In this document: positions 47,161 to 55,997 of the stretch, piece after piece
How positions within the stretch are numbered: the stretch's first letter is position 1
How the letters are laid out: the number at the start of each line of letters is the position of its first letter
DNA from: Alphaproteobacteria bacterium
GTDB lineage: Bacteria > Pseudomonadota > Alphaproteobacteria > UBA8366
Assembly: GCA_009377445.1 (NCBI GenBank)
Contig: WHUA01000001.1
Span: 496,001-560,000, forward strand
DNA length: 64,000 nt
Direction of reading: 5' to 3'
Translations under genes and position numbers: made by a program
Notes under the pieces: model-generated
Told to the model about the DNA's origin: nothing
The model's database searches: none
The model's input: only the letters and a program-made list of their open reading frames with translations

Positions 47161-50061
47161 ATGCGTAAGCTCAAGGACAGGCGCGCGATCATCGACCGGG
47201 CGGCGCTGCATGCCGCCGCGATCGCGGCCTATGAGCGTGACATGCCGGAGAGCGCGCGCGCCCAGGCGATGCTCAGCTTCTACCGCAAGGCGCTCGACGC
47301 CGGGCGCATGGAGATCCGCCGCCGCTTCGAGCTGGACCAGAGCGGGACCCTGGCGGTGCAGGGCAACTGCTTCCTGATCGACCAGCTCATCCGCGTGATC
47401 TACGACGTCGCCGCGGAGAAGATCTATCCGGTGGCGAACCCGACGTCCGGCGAGCAGATGTCGGTCGTCGCCTATGGCGGCTACGGCCGGGGCGAGCTGG
47501 CGCCCAAGTCGGATGTCGATCTCCTGTTCGTGCTGCCTTACAAGAAGACGCCGCGCAGCGAGCAGATGGTGGAGCACATGCTCTACACGATGTGGGATCT
47601 CGGCCTCAAGGTCGGCCACGCCACGCGCTCCCTCGACGACTGCATCCGCCAGGCCAAGGCCGACATGACGATCCGCACCGGCCTCCTGGAAGCGCGCTTC
47701 GTGTGGGGCGAGCAGTCCTTGTTCCGCGAGTTGCGCCGCCGCTTCCTGAAGGAGGTCGCGGCCTCGAGTGGGCCCGACTTCGTCGAGGCGAAGCTGCGCG
47801 AGCGCGACGAGCGGCATCTCCGCATGGGCGATTCGCGCTACGTGCTCGAGCCGAACGTGAAGGACGGCAAGGGCGGACTCCGCGACCTCCATACGCTGTT
47901 CTGGCTCGGCAAGTATCTCTACGGCGTCACGGACGTCGCGCGGCTGATCGAGGAAGGCTTCTTCACCCGCCAGGAAGTTGCCCGCTTCGACAAGGCGCAG
48001 GACTTCCTGTGGACGGTGCGCTGCCATCTGCACTACGTCGCCGACCGGCCGGAGGAGCGCCTGACCTTCGACCTCCAGCCCGAGCTGGCGGGCCGCATGG
48101 GTTATCGCGACCACGCCGGCACGTCGGGCGTCGAGCGCTTCATGAAGCATTACTTCCTGGTCGCCAAGGACGTGGGCGACCTGACGCGGATCTTCTGCGC
48201 CGCGCTGGAGGCGCGCCACCAGCGGCGCGGCTTGCTCAGGCGTGCGACCGGCCTGTTCAGCCGCGACGTCGAGGGGTTCAGCGTGCGCGGCGGCCGCATT
48301 TCCGTCTCCTCCGAAGACCATTTCGCCAAGAAGCCGATCGAGATGCTCCGCCTTTTCGAGGTCGCGCACCGCCGCAAGCTCGACATTCATCCCGAGGCCC
48401 TCACGCGGATCACCCGCAATCTCAGGCGGATCGACGACAAGCTGCGCCGCGACCCGGAGGCCAACCGGCTGTTCCTCCGCATGCTGACCGCCCCGGAGGG
48501 CGCCGAGCTGACGCTGCGGCGCCTGAACGAGGCGGGCGTCTTCGGGCGGTTCGTCACCGATTTCGGGCGCGTTGTGGCGCAGATGCAGTACGACATGTAC
48601 CACGTGTACACGACCGACGAGCATACGATCCGCGCCATCGGCATCCTCAATCGGATCGAGCAGGGCGAGCTCGCCAAGGACCACCCGCTGTCGACCGAGC
48701 TGGTCCACAAGGTGCTGTCGCGCGAAGTTTTATATGTCGCGGCGCTGCTGCACGACATTGCCAAGGGCCGTGGCGGCGACCATTCGGAAATCGGCGCGGA
48801 GATCGCAAAGAAGCTCTGCCCGCGGCTCGGCCTCACGCCGGAGCAGACCGAAACCGTGAGCTGGCTCGTGCTCTATCATCTCCTGATGAGCAACACCGCC
48901 TTCAAGCGCGACCTGACGGACCCGAAGACGATCCAGGATTTCGTCGAGGTGGTGAAATCGCCCGAGCGGCTTCGCCTGCTGCTGTGCCTGACCGTGGCCG
49001 ACATCCGCGCCGTCGGGCCCGGCCGGTGGAACAATTGGAAGGCGGCGCTCCTGCGCGAAATCTACTATCGCGCCGAGGCGGTGATGGCGGGCGGCCATGC
49101 GTCGGAAAGCCGGCGGGACCTCGCCGACGGCGTTGTCGCCGAGCTCAGGGAGCGCCTGGCGGACTGGCCCAAGGAAATGCTGGACGCGCATGTCGAGCGC
49201 GGCCACGCCGCTTACTGGCTGTCCTATGACGGCGAGACGCTGGCCCAGCACGCGCGCTTCATCCGCGAGGCCGAGGCGGCGGGGCTGCCGCTGGCGATCG
49301 ACCGCCGGGTCGAGACGGAGCGCGCGGTCACCGAGATCACCATCTACACCGCCGACCATCCGGGCATCTTCAGCCGGATCGCCGGCGCGCTCGCGGTGTC
49401 CGGCGCTAATATCGTCGACGCGAAGATCAACACGCTGAACAACGGCATGGCACTCGACAGCTTCCTGGTCCAGGACGAGGCGGGCGAAGCCTTCTCCCGG
49501 CCCGACAAGCTGGCCCGCCTCTCGGTGCTCATCGAGCAGACGCTGTCGGGCCGGCTCCGGCCGCTCGCGGAGCTCGGCAAGCGCCGGACGCTGCAGGCGC
49601 GGACGCGAGTCTTCCGAGTCGAGCCGCGGGTGCTGATCGACAACAAGGCGTCGAACCGCCACACGGTGATCGAGGTAAATGGGCGCGACCGGCCGGGCCT
49701 GCTGTACGCGGTCACGCGCGCGCTGGCCAATCTCAGCCTTCAGGTCTATGCCGCGAAGATCTCCACTTACGGCGAGCAGGTCGTGGACGTGTTCTACGTC
49801 AAGGACCTGTTCGGCATGAAGGTCGAGCACCCCTCGAAAGTGCAGGCGATCCACGAAGGCCTGCTTGCCGCGCTCGGCGATCCCGAGTGCGCGCCGGCGA
49901 AGCCCCGGAAGAAAGCCGAAGGCGCCCCGCCGCGGCCGGCGGAAAAGAAGACGCCGCGGCTGACGGGCGCGAAACAAGCGGTCAAGGCCAAGACAGGCAA
50001 CCGGTCGGGCAAAAAATCCCGGCGCGGCAAACGGAGTGCTGCCGCCGACGCGGCGGAATGA
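47161..50061 (+). CDS. glnD: PII uridylyltransferase / uridylyl-removing enzyme
   Basis: 966 residues. Nucleotidyltransferase domain with GGYGRGELAPKSDVDLLFVL (about residues 102-121), the GlnD-type uridylyltransferase region (DGKGGLRDLHTLFWLGKYLY), an HD hydrolase domain (LLHDIAKGRGGDHSEIGAEI, about 525-545), and two ACT domains (about 725-800, EITIYTADHPGIFSRIAGAL; about 840-910, VIEVNGRDRPGLLYAVTRAL) that sense glutamine. It modifies PII proteins GlnB/GlnK to signal nitrogen status. The C-terminus is a Lys/Ala-rich tail of about 50 residues, longer than usual. Confidence 0.97.
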   Translation: MRKLKDRRAIIDRAALHAAAIAAYERDMPESARAQAMLSFYRKALDAGRMEIRRRFELDQSGTLAVQGNCFLIDQLIRVIYDVAAEKIYPVANPTSGEQMSVVAYGGYGRGELAPKSDVDLLFVLPYKKTPRSEQMVEHMLYTMWDLGLKVGHATRSLDDCIRQAKADMTIRTGLLEARFVWGEQSLFRELRRRFLKEVAASSGPDFVEAKLRERDERHLRMGDSRYVLEPNVKDGKGGLRDLHTLFWLGKYLYGVTDVARLIEEGFFTRQEVARFDKAQDFLWTVRCHLHYVADRPEERLTFDLQPELAGRMGYRDHAGTSGVERFMKHYFLVAKDVGDLTRIFCAALEARHQRRGLLRRATGLFSRDVEGFSVRGGRISVSSEDHFAKKPIEMLRLFEVAHRRKLDIHPEALTRITRNLRRIDDKLRRDPEANRLFLRMLTAPEGAELTLRRLNEAGVFGRFVTDFGRVVAQMQYDMYHVYTTDEHTIRAIGILNRIEQGELAKDHPLSTELVHKVLSREVLYVAALLHDIAKGRGGDHSEIGAEIAKKLCPRLGLTPEQTETVSWLVLYHLLMSNTAFKRDLTDPKTIQDFVEVVKSPERLRLLLCLTVADIRAVGPGRWNNWKAALLREIYYRAEAVMAGGHASESRRDLADGVVAELRERLADWPKEMLDAHVERGHAAYWLSYDGETLAQHARFIREAEAAGLPLAIDRRVETERAVTEITIYTADHPGIFSRIAGALAVSGANIVDAKINTLNNGMALDSFLVQDEAGEAFSRPDKLARLSVLIEQTLSGRLRPLAELGKRRTLQARTRVFRVEPRVLIDNKASNRHTVIEVNGRDRPGLLYAVTRALANLSLQVYAAKISTYGEQVVDVFYVKDLFGMKVEHPSKVQAIHEGLLAALGDPECAPAKPRKKAEGAPPRPAEKKTPRLTGAKQAVKAKTGNRSGKKSRRGKRSAAADAAE

Positions 50062-50105
50062 TACAAAGCGGCCGGAAAACCAAGCCGATAAACCGGAGTG
50101 AAAAA

Positions 50106-50327
50106 ATGAACCAGACTGAGGTATTGCGCTTGCAGGGCTATCTCCGCGAGAAATTCGGAACGGAGCGGCTCAGGCTCGGCACGCCGAAGCCGGACGGGTC
50201 GGTCGAGGTCAGCCTCGGTCAGGAGTTCATCGGAGTGATCTATCGTGACGTCGACGAGGATGACGGGGAGGTTTCCTACGCGTTTCACATGGCGATCCTG
50301 GAAATGGACCTGCCGCAGGCGCACTGA
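50106..50327 (+). CDS. DUF3126 small protein
   Basis: 73 residues from ATG 50106 (MNQTEVLRLQGYLREKFGTE), with GGAG seven bases upstream; the frame is open from glnD but the internal start is clear. The whole protein matches DUF3126, a family confined largely to alphaproteobacteria: KFGTERLRLGTPKPDGSVEV, LGQEFIGVIYRDVDEDDGEV, SYAFHMAILEMDL. Function is unknown. It lies between glnD and murJ. Confidence 0.88.
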   Translation: MNQTEVLRLQGYLREKFGTERLRLGTPKPDGSVEVSLGQEFIGVIYRDVDEDDGEVSYAFHMAILEMDLPQAH

Positions 50328-50392
50328 CGCGGCGGGCCTGAGCGCCGTGCCTCCCGCCTTCCGCATTTCTCCGCCGCGCTGACGGTTCCGCG

Positions 50393-51940
50393 ATGGCGCT
50401 GGCACGGGCGATCGCGACGCTGGGCGGCTGGACGATGGCCAGCCGCCTCCTCGGTTTTGTCCGCGACATCCTGCTGGCCAGCGTCCTGGGCGCTGGCATG
50501 GTGGCGGACGCCTTCTTCGTCGCCTTCAAGTTCCCGAATTTCTTCCGCCGCCTGTTCGCGGAAGGCGCCTTCAATTCCGCCTTCGTGCCGCTGTTCAGCG
50601 AGCGCCTGGTGCGCGAAGGGGCCGGTCCGGCACGGCGCTTCGCGGCCAACGTCGCCGGCGTCATGGCCGCCTTCATGCTGTGCTTCACCTTCGTGGTGCA
50701 GCTCGCCATGCCGTGGCTCATGTATGCCATCGCCCCCGGCTTCTCGGACCAGCCGGAGAAATTCGACCTCGCCATCGAGCTGACGCGGCTCACCTTCCCC
50801 TACCTCACCTTCATGTCGCTGGCGGCGCTCCTCGCCGGGATGCTGAACTCGCTGCAACGCTTCGCGGCCGCCGCCGCCGCGCCGATCGTGCTCAACATCG
50901 TGCTGATCGCGGCGCTCACGCTCGTCCGCGGCGGCTATGTCGAGCTTCCGGGGCATGCGCTCGCGGTCGCAGTATCCATCGCGGGCGCCGGGCAGTTCGT
51001 CCTGCTGGTCGTCGCCTGCCGCCGCGCGGGGATCATGGTGCGGCTGCCGCGGCCCCGCCTCACGCCGGGCGTGCGGCGCGTGTTCCGCCTGATGGCGCCC
51101 GGGCTGATCGGCGCGGGCGTGGTGCAGGTCAACCTCGTCGTCGACGTGATCCTGGCCTCGATGCTGCCGCAGGGCTCGGTGTCCTGGCTCTATTTCGCCG
51201 ACAGGGTGAATCAGCTTCCGCTCGGCGTCGTGGGCGTCGCGGTCGGCGTTGCGTTGCTGCCGATGCTGTCGCGCCACCTCAGCGCCGGCGATGAAGCCGC
51301 CGCGACGCATACCCAGAACCGCGCCATCGAGTTCGCGCTGCTGCTGACCCTGCCGGCCGCGGCGGCGCTGCTCACCATCCCCGCCCCGATCGTCGGCGTC
51401 CTCTTCCAGCGCGGCGCGTTCGGCGCGGCCGACGCGGCGGCGACGGCGGGCGCGCTCGTGGCCTTCGCCGCCGGCCTGCCGGCCTACGTGCTGATCAAGG
51501 CGCTGACACCCGGGTTCTTTGCCCGCCAGGACACCAAGACCCCGGTCAAGATCGCCGTGCTGTCGATGGCTGCCAACGTCGTGGTCGCCGTCATCCTGAT
51601 GCAGGTGCTCGCCCATGTCGGCATCGCGCTCGCGACGGCGTGCTCGGCCTGGCTGAATGCGGCGATGCTCGCGGTGGTCCTGCGCCGCCGCGGCCAGCTC
51701 CAATTCGACGCGAAGCTGCGGTCGGCGGCGCCGCGCATCGCCGGCGCCGCGCTCGTCATGGCCGCGGCGCTGTGGGCGGCGGAGCGGGCGCTCGCGCCCC
51801 TGTTTGCGGGCGGCGCCGAGCAGCGCATTCTCGCGCTGGCGCTCCTGGTCGCCGCCGGGCTCGCGGCCTACGGCGCCGTCGTCCAGGCGACGGGGGCGGC
51901 GCGGCTCGGCGATCTCCGCGCTTCCTTGCGCAGGCGCTAG
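50393..51940 (+). CDS. murJ: Lipid II flippase MurJ (MviN)
   Basis: 515 residues with about 14 membrane helices of the MOP exporter superfamily. Typical MurJ stretches are TLGGWTMASRLLGFVRDILL, AGMVADAFFVAFKFPNFFRR, LFAEGAFNSAFVPLFSERL, ALLAGMLNSLQRF, SWLYFADRVNQLPLGVVGVA, GVLFQRGAFGAADAAATAGA and LTPGFFARQDTKTPVKIA. It moves lipid II across the inner membrane for peptidoglycan synthesis. Its TAG stop is the first triplet of a palindrome. Confidence 0.97.
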   Translation: MALARAIATLGGWTMASRLLGFVRDILLASVLGAGMVADAFFVAFKFPNFFRRLFAEGAFNSAFVPLFSERLVREGAGPARRFAANVAGVMAAFMLCFTFVVQLAMPWLMYAIAPGFSDQPEKFDLAIELTRLTFPYLTFMSLAALLAGMLNSLQRFAAAAAAPIVLNIVLIAALTLVRGGYVELPGHALAVAVSIAGAGQFVLLVVACRRAGIMVRLPRPRLTPGVRRVFRLMAPGLIGAGVVQVNLVVDVILASMLPQGSVSWLYFADRVNQLPLGVVGVAVGVALLPMLSRHLSAGDEAAATHTQNRAIEFALLLTLPAAAALLTIPAPIVGVLFQRGAFGAADAAATAGALVAFAAGLPAYVLIKALTPGFFARQDTKTPVKIAVLSMAANVVVAVILMQVLAHVGIALATACSAWLNAAMLAVVLRRRGQLQFDAKLRSAAPRIAGAALVMAAALWAAERALAPLFAGGAEQRILALALLVAAGLAAYGAVVQATGAARLGDLRASLRRR

Positions 51941-52042
51941 ATCAATCTGCAATCAGGTGGTATCACCTGATTGCAGGTAAATTGATCTATCTTAAAAGGT
52001 TAGAGCAACATATCTGCGTCCGATCGGACGCAGGTTGCTCTA
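51938..52042. repeat. Two adjacent long palindromes after murJ
   Basis: Palindrome A (51938-51989): outer arms TAGATCAAT and ATTGATCTA, inner arms CTGCAATCAGGTG (51947-51959) and CACCTGATTGCAG (51964-51976) around GTAT; the murJ stop is inside it. Palindrome B (52001-52042): TAGAGCAAC and GTTGCTCTA flank CTGCGTCC-GATC-GGACGCAG. They fill the gap to the selenoprotein gene. They may be a terminator pair or small mobile palindromic units. Confidence 0.75.
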
Positions 52043-52078
52043 GCCTTCATCGCAGACTGACGCGGGAATAGAGGGATC

Positions 52079-53296
52079 ATGGTAAGGCTGACGGATCTCG
52101 CCGACGTGGACGCCCGCCACCTTCTGGCGAAGGAATGCCCGCCTTTCGGCAGCGAGCCGTTCGTTGCCGGGCCGCCGCTCCGCGAGCGCCGGATCGCGAT
52201 CGTCACCAGCGCCGGCCTGCACCGCCTCGGCGACCGCAGCTTCGACATCCAGGACACCGGCTACCGCGTCATTCCCGGCGATCTGCCGGCGAGCGAGCTC
52301 GTTATGACGCACAGCTCGGTCAATTTCGACCGCACCGGTTTTCAGCAGGACACCAACGTCGTCTTCCCGATCGACCGCCTGCGTGAGCTGGCTGCCGAGG
52401 GCGAGATCGGCTCGGTGGCGCGCTTCCACTATTCGGTGATGGGGGCGGGCTGGCTGCCGCAGGAGATCGAGCCGACCGCCATCGAGCTCGCGGCGATGCT
52501 GAAGGAGGACGCGGTCAACGCCGTCCTGCTGTCGCCGGTCTGACCGAACTGCACCCGCGCCGTCGGCGCGGTCGCGCACTATCTGGAAAAGCAAGGCATC
52601 GCCACCGCCGGCATCAGTCTTGTCCGCGCCAACACGGAAGCGATGCGCCCGCCCCGCTTCCTGTGGGTCCCTTTCGAGCTGGGCCGGCCGTTTGGCGCGC
52701 CCGGCGACGCGGCCTTTCAGACCAAGGTGCTGCGCGCGCTGCTGGCCCTGCTGGCGCGCAAGGACGGGCCGGTCGTCCTGGAAGATTTTCCGGAGGATGC
52801 GCCCGCCGCGCCCGAGGACGACGGGACGGGCTGGGCCTGCCCGATAAACCTGCCGAAGCCGCAGGCGGCGGCAGAGCCGGCGATGCTGGAAGAAGTCTTG
52901 CGCGAAATCGCCCGGCTCGCGCCCTGGTACGCCTACGCCCGCGAGCGGCGCGGCCGCACGACCTTCGGCGTTTCCGGCCTGGAGATCGAACGGGTGGCGC
53001 GGTTCCTCCACGCCTTCTTCGACGGCGTTCCGGCGAACCCGGTTGCCGCCGTCACTCTCGGCGAGGCGCTTCGCCTCGCCTGCGAAGATTTGCGGTCGTG
53101 GTATCTCGAAGCGGCTACGGCGCGCCCCGGTGGGGCGGGAAGCCGCGCGCTCGCCGACTGGTTCTGGGGCGAGACGGCGGCGGGGCGACTCCTGCTGGCG
53201 CTGCAGCCGGTCTGCGCCGCAAGCGCCGATGCCGGCGTCCGCCACGTCGCGGAGTCCCAGTTCGTGCCGCGGTCGCAGCGCCACCGCCTCCCGTAG
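52079..53296 (+). CDS. Selenoprotein of the PrdB/GrdB (glycine/betaine/D-proline reductase B) family
   Basis: 406 codons in one frame from ATG 52079 to TAG 53294-53296, broken only by TGA at 52541-52543 (codon 155). Around it the protein reads NAVLLSPV, TGA, PNCTRAVGAVA, which is the UxxCT motif of PrdB-type selenoproteins, with Cys158 the partner of Sec155. Residues 1-154 match the family upstream part (RIAIVTSAGLHRLGD; GYRVIPGDLPASELVMTHSS; DTNVVFPIDRLRELAAEGEI), and the sequence after the TGA continues it (EKQGIATAGISLVRANTEAM, PPRFLWVPFELGRPFGAPGD). Residues from about 245 are an extra C-terminal region. A standard gene caller would split or truncate this gene. The true substrate in this aerobic-type genome is unknown; a simple nonsense mutation is the alternative. 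Confidence 0.82.
52555..52571 (+). promoter_or_regulatory. Candidate bacterial SECIS hairpin
   Basis: CCGCGCC (52555-52561) and GGCGCGG (52565-52571) form a 7-bp GC stem with a GTC loop. The stem begins 12 bases after the TGA and the loop is about 19-21 bases after it, within the window used by SelB in bacteria. It is coding as well, as bacterial SECIS elements are. The surrounding DNA is GC-rich, so chance hairpins are possible. Confidence 0.6.
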
Positions 53297-53405
53297 CCGG
53301 CAGGCTTGACCGCCCGTTCCGCACCAGCGATAACGCCGTTCGTTTCCGTCCCCGCGTCCAAAGCTGGGGACTCACCGCCGATCCGCGTGTCCAAAGCGAG
53401 GGACC

Positions 53406-54404
53406 ATGAACCGCATCTTTTCGGGCATTCAGCCCACCGGCAATCTCCATCTCGGCAATTATCTCGGCGCGATCCGCAACTGGGTCGACCTGCAGGGCGC
53501 CTACGAGTGCCTCTACTGCATCGTCGACCTGCATGCGATCACGCTATGGCAGGAGCCCGACGTGCTGCGCGCGAGCACGCGCGAGGTCACGGCCGGGCTG
53601 ATCGCCGCCGGCATCGACCCGGACAAGAACATCGTCTTCAATCAGAGCGTCAACCCCGACCACGCGACGCTCGCCTGGGTCTTCAACTGCGTCGCCCGGC
53701 TCGGCTGGCTCAACCGCATGACGCAATTCAAGGAGAAGGCGGGCAAGAACCGGGAGAACGCCTCCGTCGGGCTCTACGCCTATCCGAACCTGATGGCGGC
53801 CGACATCCTGGCCTACAAGGCGACGCATGTGCCGGTCGGCGACGACCAGAAGCAGCATCTCGAGCTGGCGCGCGACATCGCCCAGAAATTCAACAGCGAC
53901 TTCAAGGTCGATCTCTTCCCCTTGCCGGAGCCGATGATCCTCGGCGAAGCGACGCGGGTGATGTCCTTGCGCGACGGCCGCAGCAAGATGTCGAAATCGG
54001 ACCCGTCCGAATACAGCCGGATCAACCTGACCGACGGTCCGGACGATATCGCCCTCAAGATCCGCCGCGCCAAGACCGATCCGGAGCCGCTGCCGCGGGA
54101 AGCCGCCGGGCTGGAAGGCCGGCCGGAGGCGGACAACCTGATCGGCATATACGCGGCGCTTTCCCGCAAGAGCCGGGAGGCCGCGCTGGCCGCGGTCGGC
54201 GGCATGCAGTTCTCCCTATTCAAGCAGGAACTGACCGATCTCGCCGTTTCGATCCTGGGCCCGATCGGCGAGGAGATGCAGCGGCTGGTCAAGGACCCGG
54301 GCTATATCGACGGCGTGCTCCGCAAGGGGGGCGAGCGTGCCCGCGCCGTTTCCCGCCCGGTGATCGAGGAAGTTTACGAGCGCGTCGGCTTCGTCCAGCC
54401 GTAG
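53406..54404 (+). CDS. trpS: Tryptophanyl-tRNA synthetase
   Basis: 332 residues from ATG 53406, with GAGGG just upstream. Class I motifs are [20 protein letters not shown] (HIGH region, HLGN) and [17 protein letters not shown] (KMSKS). Also typical are [32 protein letters not shown] and [20 protein letters not shown]. The length is normal for bacterial TrpS. The stop codon lies in the first unit of an 11-bp tandem repeat. Confidence 0.97.
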   Translation: MNRIFSGIQPTGNLHLGNYLGAIRNWVDLQGAYECLYCIVDLHAITLWQEPDVLRASTREVTAGLIAAGIDPDKNIVFNQSVNPDHATLAWVFNCVARLGWLNRMTQFKEKAGKNRENASVGLYAYPNLMAADILAYKATHVPVGDDQKQHLELARDIAQKFNSDFKVDLFPLPEPMILGEATRVMSLRDGRSKMSKSDPSEYSRINLTDGPDDIALKIRRAKTDPEPLPREAAGLEGRPEADNLIGIYAALSRKSREAALAAVGGMQFSLFKQELTDLAVSILGPIGEEMQRLVKDPGYIDGVLRKGGERARAVSRPVIEEVYERVGFVQP

Positions 54405-54440
54405 CACAGCCGTAGCCCAGCCCTAGCCCAGCCGTAGCCA
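54397..54440 (+). repeat. Four 11-bp tandem units across the trpS stop codon
   Basis: Units AGCCGTAGCAC (54397), AGCCGTAGCCC (54408), AGCCCTAGCCC (54419) and AGCCGTAGCCA (54430) are tandem and differ at one or two positions. The trpS TAG (54402-54404) is inside the first unit. The 319 bases from 54405 to 54723 contain this, the palindrome pair below, and an AT-rich promoter-like stretch (around 54610-54660), with no gene. Confidence 0.7.
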
Positions 54441-54532
54441 AGGCGTTTCTCGTGCGATTCGCAGCGCGGATGGAGAGAAGCGCAATTCGGGATGTTCGCT
54501 ACGAAACTGCCCGTGAGCGGCGGATACTCGGC

Positions 54533-54608
54533 CTCATGCTGAGCCTGTCGAAGCATGAGCGGCTCCGGCGCCCAGAGCTTACTCATCCTTCGACAAGCTC
54601 AGGATGAG
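54533..54608. repeat. Inverted pair of 27-bp palindromic elements
   Basis: Copies at 54533-54559 and 54582-54608 are in opposite orientation. Read on the same strand they differ at three positions, two of which are compensatory: the first has CATGC pairing with GCATG, the second CATCC pairing with GGATG. Each folds to a hairpin with CTCAT/ATGAG ends. The form is that of a REP/BIME pair. Confidence 0.75.
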
Positions 54609-54723
54609 GGATAAAATCAAACTTATTCAATGGTTTAAGGTATGGTTAACGCCGCGTTATCTGTGATTGCCTGACCGGAGGGCGGATGGCAGACTGTGCG
54701 CCGGGGGAAAGGACGAGGGGTCT

Positions 54724-55260
54724 ATGAGCGGAGAAGCACAGGCTCCCGCGGGCGCGCCGTCAGCGGCGTCCCCGGACGGGCTCAAGGAGAGCGGGCGCAA
54801 GGAGCGTGTCTTCCTCGTCGTCGTCGACGACAGCGAGGAGATGCCGATCGCGCTGCATTACGCCTGCCGCCGGGCGCGGAACAACGGCGGCCGCGTGGCG
54901 TTGCTCTATGTCAGCAATCCCGCCAATTTCCAGCATTGGGCGGCGGTCGGCGACCTGATGCGCCAGGAGGCGCGCGAGGAGGGGGAGCAGCTCCTCCAGA
55001 AGCTCGGGGCGGAGGTATTCGAATGGGCCGGCAGCTACCCGATCCTCTATATCCGTGAAGGGGATGTGCGCGAAGAGCTGGTGACGCTGATCGATGCGGA
55101 GCCGTCGATCTCCGTGCTTGTGCTCGCCGCGAACGCCGACTCCAGCGGGCCGGGGCCGATCATCAGCTACCTGCTCGGCAAGAAAACCCGTCAGTGCCGG
55201 GTCCCCATTACCATAGTACCAGGGGACCTCACGGACGAGGAATTGATTGAAATAACGTGA
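54724..55260 (+). CDS. Universal stress protein family
   Basis: 178 residues from ATG 54724, with GAGGGG about five bases upstream. After a 25-residue disordered N-terminus, the UspA alpha/beta fold runs from about residue 27: RVFLVVVDDSEEMPIALHYA, CRRARNNGGRVALLYVSNP, REGDVREELVTLIDAEPSIS, VLVLAANADSSGPGPIISYL and TRQCRVPITIVPG. The GxxG-type ATP loop is partly altered. USP proteins help survival under stress. It stands before nfuA, a common Rhodospirillales neighbour. Confidence 0.9.
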   Translation: MSGEAQAPAGAPSAASPDGLKESGRKERVFLVVVDDSEEMPIALHYACRRARNNGGRVALLYVSNPANFQHWAAVGDLMRQEAREEGEQLLQKLGAEVFEWAGSYPILYIREGDVREELVTLIDAEPSISVLVLAANADSSGPGPIISYLLGKKTRQCRVPITIVPGDLTDEELIEIT

Positions 55261-55399
55261 AAAATTCCTAGATCCCTAAGCGCAACCCCGGTGCGCCGAG
55301 TCTTCCAGACTACCGCGAAAGGGAGATTGTTCCGACCGATGGCGGCGACGCACTATTTCGAGACATCGCCGGGGTAACACCCGGAGAAAGAGGATTAAG

Positions 55400-55960
55400 A
55401 TGTTCATCCAGACTGAACAGACGCCCAACCCGGCAACGCTCAAGTTCCTTCCGGGACTTACCGTGCTCGAGCAAGGCACGGCGGATTTCACCGATGCCGC
55501 GGATGCACAGGCGCGGTCGCCGCTGGCGGCGCGCCTGTTCGAGGTCGACGGCGTCGGCGCCGTGTTCTTCGGGCGCGAGTTCATCACGATCACGAAGACG
55601 GATGAGAAAGAGTGGCACGTCATGAAGCCCGCCTTGCTGGGGGCGATCATGGAGCACTTCACCGCAGGCCGGGACGTCATGAACGCGGCGCCCGACGCCG
55701 GCAGCGAAGCCGATGCGGCGGAGGACGACGAGATCGTCACGCAGATCAAGGAGCTTCTGGATACGCGGGTGCGCCCCGCGGTGGCGATGGACGGTGGCGA
55801 CATCGTCTATCACGGATTTGAGAACGGCGTCGTCTACCTGCACATGCAGGGCTCGTGCTCGGGATGTCCGAGCTCGACGGCGACGCTGAAAATGGGCATC
55901 GAGAACATGCTCAAACATTACATTCCGGAGGTCGTGGAAGTCCGCGCTATCGGAATATAG
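55400..55960 (+). CDS. Fe-S cluster scaffold NfuA/NifU-C family
   Basis: 186 residues. Nfu N-terminal domain (1-90): MFIQTEQTPNPATLKFLPGL, ARSPLAARLFEVDGVGAVFF. C-terminal NifU domain (about 110-185) with the cluster-binding pair Cys153-x2-Cys156 (GSCSGCPSSTATLKMGIENM) and RVRPAVAMDGGDI. It carries 4Fe-4S clusters to apo-proteins. SD AGAGG precedes the ATG. Confidence 0.95.
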   Translation: MFIQTEQTPNPATLKFLPGLTVLEQGTADFTDAADAQARSPLAARLFEVDGVGAVFFGREFITITKTDEKEWHVMKPALLGAIMEHFTAGRDVMNAAPDAGSEADAAEDDEIVTQIKELLDTRVRPAVAMDGGDIVYHGFENGVVYLHMQGSCSGCPSSTATLKMGIENMLKHYIPEVVEVRAIGI

Positions 55961-55997
55961 GGCGCGGCGGAACGGCACTCCGGAGAGGAGCGAGGTG

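Noticed and set aside
46885..48708. 607-codon minus-strand frame across mutS and glnD
   Set aside because: Shadow of two clear genes; product has no recognisable domain.
52541..52543. The TGA as a simple nonsense mutation making a pseudogene
   Set aside because: The codon is exactly at the Sec position of the UxxCT motif, the frame is intact for 250 codons after it, and a hairpin follows; recoding explains more. It stays the main alternative until Sec genes are shown.
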